In this document: positions 57,226 through 64,000 of the stretch, piece after piece
Numbering within the stretch: position 1 is the first letter of the stretch
Layout of the letters: every line of letters starts with the position of its first letter
DNA from: Pirellulales bacterium
Lineage (GTDB): Bacteria > Planctomycetota > Planctomycetia > Pirellulales > JACPPG01
Direction of reading: 5' to 3'
Assembly (NCBI GenBank): GCA_036499395.1
Contig: DASYDW010000064.1
Location: forward strand, 124,001 to 188,000
DNA: 64,000 nucleotides
Notes under the pieces: generated by a model
Told to the model about the DNA's origin: nothing
Seen by the model: the letters and a program-made list of their open reading frames with translations, nothing else
The model's database searches: none
Position numbers and translations under genes: made by a program

Positions 57226-59028
57226 ATGACAAAAATCAAGCATTTGCCGAAGCGCAGCCAAGTCAAAGCGACCGACCAATGGGATTTGACGAGCCTTTTC
57301 GAAACGGATGAGGCGTGGGAGACGGCTTTCAAGCGTTGGGAAAAGCGGATCAGCGGCTACGACAAGTTCCGTGGCACCTTGGCCGCCGGGGCCAAGGAAA
57401 TCGCCGCCTGCTTCAAGTTCGACGCCGAAATGGATCGCGCCGCCGAACGGCTGGGAACGTACGCATTCCTGAAAACGGCCGAGGACACGGCCAATAGCAC
57501 CTATCAGCGGATGCAGGGGCGCTTTCACAATGCCGCCAGCCGCGCCGGCCAGGTGGCCAGCTACATTCGGCCCGAGATTATGGCCATTCCCGCGGCCAAG
57601 ATGAAGAAGTTCCTGGTCGCCAAAGAATTGGCTCCGTACCGGCTGTCGCTCGAGCGATTGTTGCGGTACAAGCCGCACACGCTGTCTGACGGCGAGGAAA
57701 AGTTGCTGGCCATGCAGAGCGAGATGTCGGTCACGGCCAATCAGGTTTTCCGCCAACTGAACAACGCCGACTTGAAATTCGGCACGATCAAGAACGACCA
57801 GGGCGAAACCGTCGAGCTGAGCCACGCTTCGTTCTCGTCTCTGCTGCAATCTCCCAAACGCACGTTGCGCGAAGCGGCCTTTCGCCAGTACTACCACCAG
57901 TTTGCCGCGCATGAGAACACGCTGGCCGCGACACTGGCTGGCTCGGTGCAGCGCGACATCTACTACGCCCGAGCCCGCGGTTACGAAGGTTCGCTCGCGG
58001 CGGCACTGTTCCCCGACAAGGTGCCGCAAAAGGTCTATGACAACCTGATCACGGCCGTAAGGCATAATCTGCCGGCCTTGCATCACTATTACGACCTGCG
58101 GCGGCGGAAGATGAAGCTAAAGGACATCCACCATTACGACACGTACGTGCCGATTCTCAGCGAGCTGAAATCGCACCACACGTGGGACGAGGCGGTGAAC
58201 GTCGTCATCGAATCGCTTGTGCCCTTGGGCAGCGAATACGGCAGCGTGCTGGAGAACGGACTCTCCGGCCGGTGGTGCGATCGCTACGAGAACCAGGGAA
58301 AGCAGAGCGGCGCCTTCAGCTCGGGTTCGTACGATGGCGAGCCTTTTATCCTGATGAACTTTCAGCCCGAGGTGCTGGATCACGTCTTTACGCTAGCGCA
58401 CGAGGCCGGGCATTCGATGCACTCGTACTACTCGGCCAAGGCGCAGCCCTTCCAGTACTACAACTACACGATCTTCGTGGCCGAGGTCGCCAGCACCTTC
58501 AACGAACAGTTGCTGAGCAAGCATCTGATGCGCAACGCTCGCGACGATCGCGAACGGGCGTTTCTCATCAATCGCGAGATCGACGCCATCCGCGGCACGA
58601 TCTTGCGACAGACGATGTTCGCCGAATTCGAGAAGATCACACACGAGCTGGCCGAGCAGAACGAACCGCTGACGGTCGATCGCTTCAAAAGCGTCTATCG
58701 CGAGTTGCTGGAAGCCTACTTCGGCCCTGAGTTCACGCTCGATCCGGAACTATCGCTCGAGTGCTTCCGTATTCCGCACTTCTACAGCGCGTTCTATGTC
58801 TACAAGTACGCCACAGGGCTTTCGGCGGCGATCGCGCTTTCCGAGCGCGTCACCGCGGGCGTGAAGGGAGCCGTCGAGGACTACCAGAATTTCCTCAAAG
58901 GGGGCTGCTCGAAAGACCCACTGGATTTGCTGCGCGACGCGGGGGTCGATATGGAAAAGCCCGAGCCCGTCGACACGGCGCTGGCGTACTTCCGCAAGCT
59001 CGTGGATGAGTTGGACGAGCTGTTGTAA
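57226..59028 (+). CDS. pepF: Oligoendopeptidase F (M3 family)
   Basis: Cytosolic zinc peptidase that degrades short peptides. 600 residues from the ATG two codons after an in-frame GTG. The zinc motif HEAGHSMH is at about residue 392, with downstream Glu in FVAEVASTFNE as third ligand. The N-terminal helical lid (TDQWDLTSLFETDEAW) and FGPEF, then FRIPHFYSAFYVYKYATG are typical of PepF. No signal peptide, so intracellular. Ends before a long empty gap leading to prkA. Confidence 0.95.
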   Translation: MTKIKHLPKRSQVKATDQWDLTSLFETDEAWETAFKRWEKRISGYDKFRGTLAAGAKEIAACFKFDAEMDRAAERLGTYAFLKTAEDTANSTYQRMQGRFHNAASRAGQVASYIRPEIMAIPAAKMKKFLVAKELAPYRLSLERLLRYKPHTLSDGEEKLLAMQSEMSVTANQVFRQLNNADLKFGTIKNDQGETVELSHASFSSLLQSPKRTLREAAFRQYYHQFAAHENTLAATLAGSVQRDIYYARARGYEGSLAAALFPDKVPQKVYDNLITAVRHNLPALHHYYDLRRRKMKLKDIHHYDTYVPILSELKSHHTWDEAVNVVIESLVPLGSEYGSVLENGLSGRWCDRYENQGKQSGAFSSGSYDGEPFILMNFQPEVLDHVFTLAHEAGHSMHSYYSAKAQPFQYYNYTIFVAEVASTFNEQLLSKHLMRNARDDRERAFLINREIDAIRGTILRQTMFAEFEKITHELAEQNEPLTVDRFKSVYRELLEAYFGPEFTLDPELSLECFRIPHFYSAFYVYKYATGLSAAIALSERVTAGVKGAVEDYQNFLKGGCSKDPLDLLRDAGVDMEKPEPVDTALAYFRKLVDELDELL

Positions 59029-59694
59029 GGCGTCCGCCCGGCTATGATCGAACGCATTGTCGGGTGCATCGACGACGCTTCAGGGCGACGAAATCGATCG
59101 TGGCGGTAACACCGACCGTGGTGTCCCATCGGAGCATTTGCCGTTCGATCCGCGAAACACTTGCTAGCAACGGTCGCGCGCCATAGCACCCAGCAGAACG
59201 GGTCGCCGCCCGGCGAATCGCGACAGAATAAACGGCCGCAAACGTCGAGAATTCCCGAGCGAGTCGTGCCATTCCGGGCTTATGGCATAAAAGTATGTAT
59301 TGCCGTTATTGGGGATCGAGGCAATACTTGAAGTTGGGTAGAGATAGGCGAGGTGTGCGGATTTGGAAGTCCACCATCTCGGCCCAGAGTTAGAGGCACG
59401 GCCTACCTTCGGTTCACTTCCGCACCGGGCGTTCTTTTCCAACCTTCCCTTCTGGTCGCTTAGGCGAACGCGTTTGCTGCTGCGCGCTCGGGAAGTTTCC
59501 ATCCCCGCGCTCGGCTAGCGCACGTCGCCAGGGTGAGATCGCAGGGAAGGCGCGGAAAGCCCGGAGCAGGCAGCCCGAGCGTCGGAGCTGTCGTGGATCG
59601 TTGATGGTCAAAAAAACCAGGGGTGTGCGTGTAACGTGCGGACGGACGCCGCGCGGCGCCTGGGAACGACGAGCAACGTCGTGGAGTACCAGCA
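59029..59694. promoter_or_regulatory. Upstream region of prkA
   Basis: About 665 bp with no gene supported. It should hold the prkA promoter. I looked for a sigma-54 site: TGGCATAAAAGTATG at about 59282 starts like a -24 box but lacks GC at the right distance. GTGGAG lies 8 bases before the prkA ATG. Confidence 0.4.
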
Positions 59695-61740
<2,046 letters not shown>

Positions 61741-61756
61741 GGAAATGACCATCGAC

Positions 61757-61838
61757 GAATGCAGAATAATGAACGCGACGGAACGATGAACGACAATTGT
61801 TCGTTTTTTCCACTCTCGCGATCATTCCGCATTCATCA
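61757..61838. repeat. Imperfect inverted repeat between prkA and yeaH
   Basis: The left arm (GAATGCAGAATAATGAACGCG, from 61757) pairs imperfectly with the right arm (CGCGATCATTCCGCATTC, ending near 61834). Between them sits a small ACAATTGT palindrome followed by six T. It could be a partial terminator, an RNA-processing hairpin, or a copy of a dispersed intergenic repeat. Confidence 0.5.
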
Positions 61839-61856
61839 TTTTGAACGAGTGAAGCC

Positions 61857-62963
61857 ATGAAGGTGGAACGGGATCAATCACGCTTTCGGCAGATTGTCCG
61901 CGGCAAGATTCGCCAGAATCTGCGGAAGTATGTAACCCACGGCGAGATGATCGGCCGGCAGGGGCGCGACCTTGTCAGCATCCCGATTCCCCAGCTCGAC
62001 GTGCCGCATTTTCGCTTCGGCAAAAATGGCTCGGGCGGAGTCGGCCAGGGCGAAGGCGAGGTGGGTTCGCCGATCGGCGCCGGCCAGGGCGAGCCCGGCG
62101 ATGGCACTGGGCAAGCCGGCAGCGATCCCGGCGCACACATCCTCGAGGTCGATATCTCGCTGGAAGAACTCGCGCAGATCCTTGGTGACGAACTCGAACT
62201 GCCACGCATCGAACCCAAGGGGCGTAGCAACGTCATTCAGGAAAAAACTCGCTTCACCAGCATTCGCCGGCTAGGGCCGGAATCGTTGCGGCATTTCAAA
62301 CGCACCTACATTCAGGCGCTACGCCGCCAGGTTTCGTCCAGCACCTACGACGCCGACACGCCGCGCGTGGTCCCCATCCGTGAAGACAAGCGCTACCGCT
62401 CTTGGGTAAAGATTCCGCAGCCAGACGCCAGCGCCGTCGCCATCTACATGATGGACGTGTCAGGCTCGATGACCGACGAGCAAAAACAGATCGTGCGGAC
62501 CGAGGCCTTCTGGATCGATACCTGGCTGAAAAGCCAATACAACGGGCTCGAGACGCGCTACATCATTCACGACGCTGCGGCCAAAGAAGTCGACGAGGAC
62601 ACGTTCTATCGCACCCGCGAAAGTGGCGGCACGCGCATCAGTAGTGCCTATAAAGTGTGCGTCGATCTGATCGCTCGCGAGTTCTCGCCCGCGGATTGGA
62701 ATATTTACTGCTTCCAATTTTCGGACGGAGACAATTGGGGCGAGGACAACGAAGCCAGCCTGCGACTGTTGCGCGAACATCTGCTGCCGGTATCGAATCT
62801 ATTCTGTTACGGACAAGTGGAAAGCCCCTACGGAAGCGGCGAATACATGCGGTCGCTGCGGATGGGCGTCTCGGACAATGTCGACAAGCTGGTGCTCTCT
62901 GAGATTCGCGACAAGGAAGCTATTTACGACTCGATCAAAGCATTTCTAGGCAAGGGAAAGTAA
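61857..62963 (+). CDS. yeaH: YeaH/YhbH family protein (DUF444, VWA-like)
   Basis: 368 residues. Partner of PrkA in the conserved prkA-yeaH-spoVR cluster; the molecular role is not settled. The N-terminal part is basic ([20 protein letters not shown]). A Gly/Gln-rich stretch follows ([19 protein letters not shown]). The C-terminal half has a von Willebrand A-type metal site [11 protein letters not shown] near residue 199, with FWIDTWLK and [12 protein letters not shown] after it. Starts 116 bp after prkA, with an inverted repeat between. Confidence 0.95.
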   Translation: MKVERDQSRFRQIVRGKIRQNLRKYVTHGEMIGRQGRDLVSIPIPQLDVPHFRFGKNGSGGVGQGEGEVGSPIGAGQGEPGDGTGQAGSDPGAHILEVDISLEELAQILGDELELPRIEPKGRSNVIQEKTRFTSIRRLGPESLRHFKRTYIQALRRQVSSSTYDADTPRVVPIREDKRYRSWVKIPQPDASAVAIYMMDVSGSMTDEQKQIVRTEAFWIDTWLKSQYNGLETRYIIHDAAAKEVDEDTFYRTRESGGTRISSAYKVCVDLIAREFSPADWNIYCFQFSDGDNWGEDNEASLRLLREHLLPVSNLFCYGQVESPYGSGEYMRSLRMGVSDNVDKLVLSEIRDKEAIYDSIKAFLGKGK

Positions 62964-62990
62964 CGGCGCAATCGTGGCCGACGTGCCATC

Positions 62991-63006
62991 CGGCACGCCA
63001 GTTGCA
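62991..63006 (+). promoter_or_regulatory. Candidate sigma-54 promoter of spoVR
   Basis: CGGCACG-CCAG-TTGCA differs from the consensus TGGCACG-N4-TTGCW only in the first base, and GG and GC are 10 bases apart. Start of transcription would be near 63017, about 20 bases before the spoVR ATG. It would let spoVR be induced apart from prkA-yeaH. Confidence 0.65.
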
Positions 63007-63037
63007 TTCGCTTGAAACATCTTTCAGGGTCTCCGTC

Positions 63038-64000
<963 letters not shown>

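Noticed and set aside
57004..58086. Long open frame (360 codons) on the minus strand
   Set aside because: It lies opposite the well-supported oligoendopeptidase gene and has no recognisable domain; a shadow frame of GC-rich coding DNA.

Overview
The window reads as chromosomal DNA of a GC-rich planctomycete, probably of the Pirellulales. This rests on the mix of genes: a secreted sulfatase, many secreted proteins with Ala/Pro/Gln-rich or Cys-rich regions, a Ser/Thr kinase with the planctomycete-style N-terminal helical region, two ECF sigma / anti-sigma modules, very large TPR membrane proteins, an FG-GAP protein, and PurA with the variant loop QWGDEAKGK. Many genes have weak or absent Shine-Dalgarno sequences, and GTG or TTG starts are common. 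I recognised no rRNA, tRNA, CRISPR array, transposase or prophage gene. The genomic style is uniform throughout.

Layout. 1-3.9 kb: end of dnaK followed by clpB (protein quality control). 4-13 kb: secreted proteins (helical protein, sulfatase, porin, Cys-rich protein, large glycosidase-like protein). 13-15.2 kb: a small coiled-coil protein and a Ser/Thr kinase fused to a degenerate receiver domain. 15.2-21.6 kb: housekeeping genes (type 4 uracil-DNA glycosylase, der, ald, mtnA, cdsA and a CDP-alcohol phosphotransferase). 21.8-25.3 kb: an ABC-2 exporter pair and a TPR protein. 25.4-30 kb: HD protein, pckA, glnB with a consensus sigma-54 promoter, and a sigma-54 activator with a degenerate receiver. 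30.2-37.2 kb: two ECF sigma / anti-sigma modules, each accompanied by a secreted effector-like protein, with a lipoprotein and an FG-GAP protein between them. 37.5-42 kb: EVE protein, bioF, a YjhG/YagF-type dehydratase and a DedA/VTT membrane protein.

42.3-51.3 kb: four consecutive paralogues that join a GT-C-like multi-membrane-span half to a long TPR tail, resembling the eukaryotic TMTC O-mannosyltransferases. They fall into two subtypes of two genes each. A convergent 873-residue membrane-anchored protein of unknown function follows. 54.3-59 kb: uppS, purA, a possible small gene and oligoendopeptidase F. 59.7 kb to the end: prkA, yeaH and the start of spoVR, the conserved stress/starvation cluster.

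Connections. Three sites match the sigma-54 promoter pattern (GG-N10-GC with TGGCACG/TTGC-like boxes): before glnB (perfect), before spoVR (one change) and before the small coiled-coil gene (one change). With the GAFTGA-bearing activator beside glnB, they suggest a sigma-54 regulon covering nitrogen signalling and the PrkA/YeaH/SpoVR system. The most novel element is the four-gene TMTC-like array, whose members share nearly the same C-terminal TPR tail but carry two different membrane halves.
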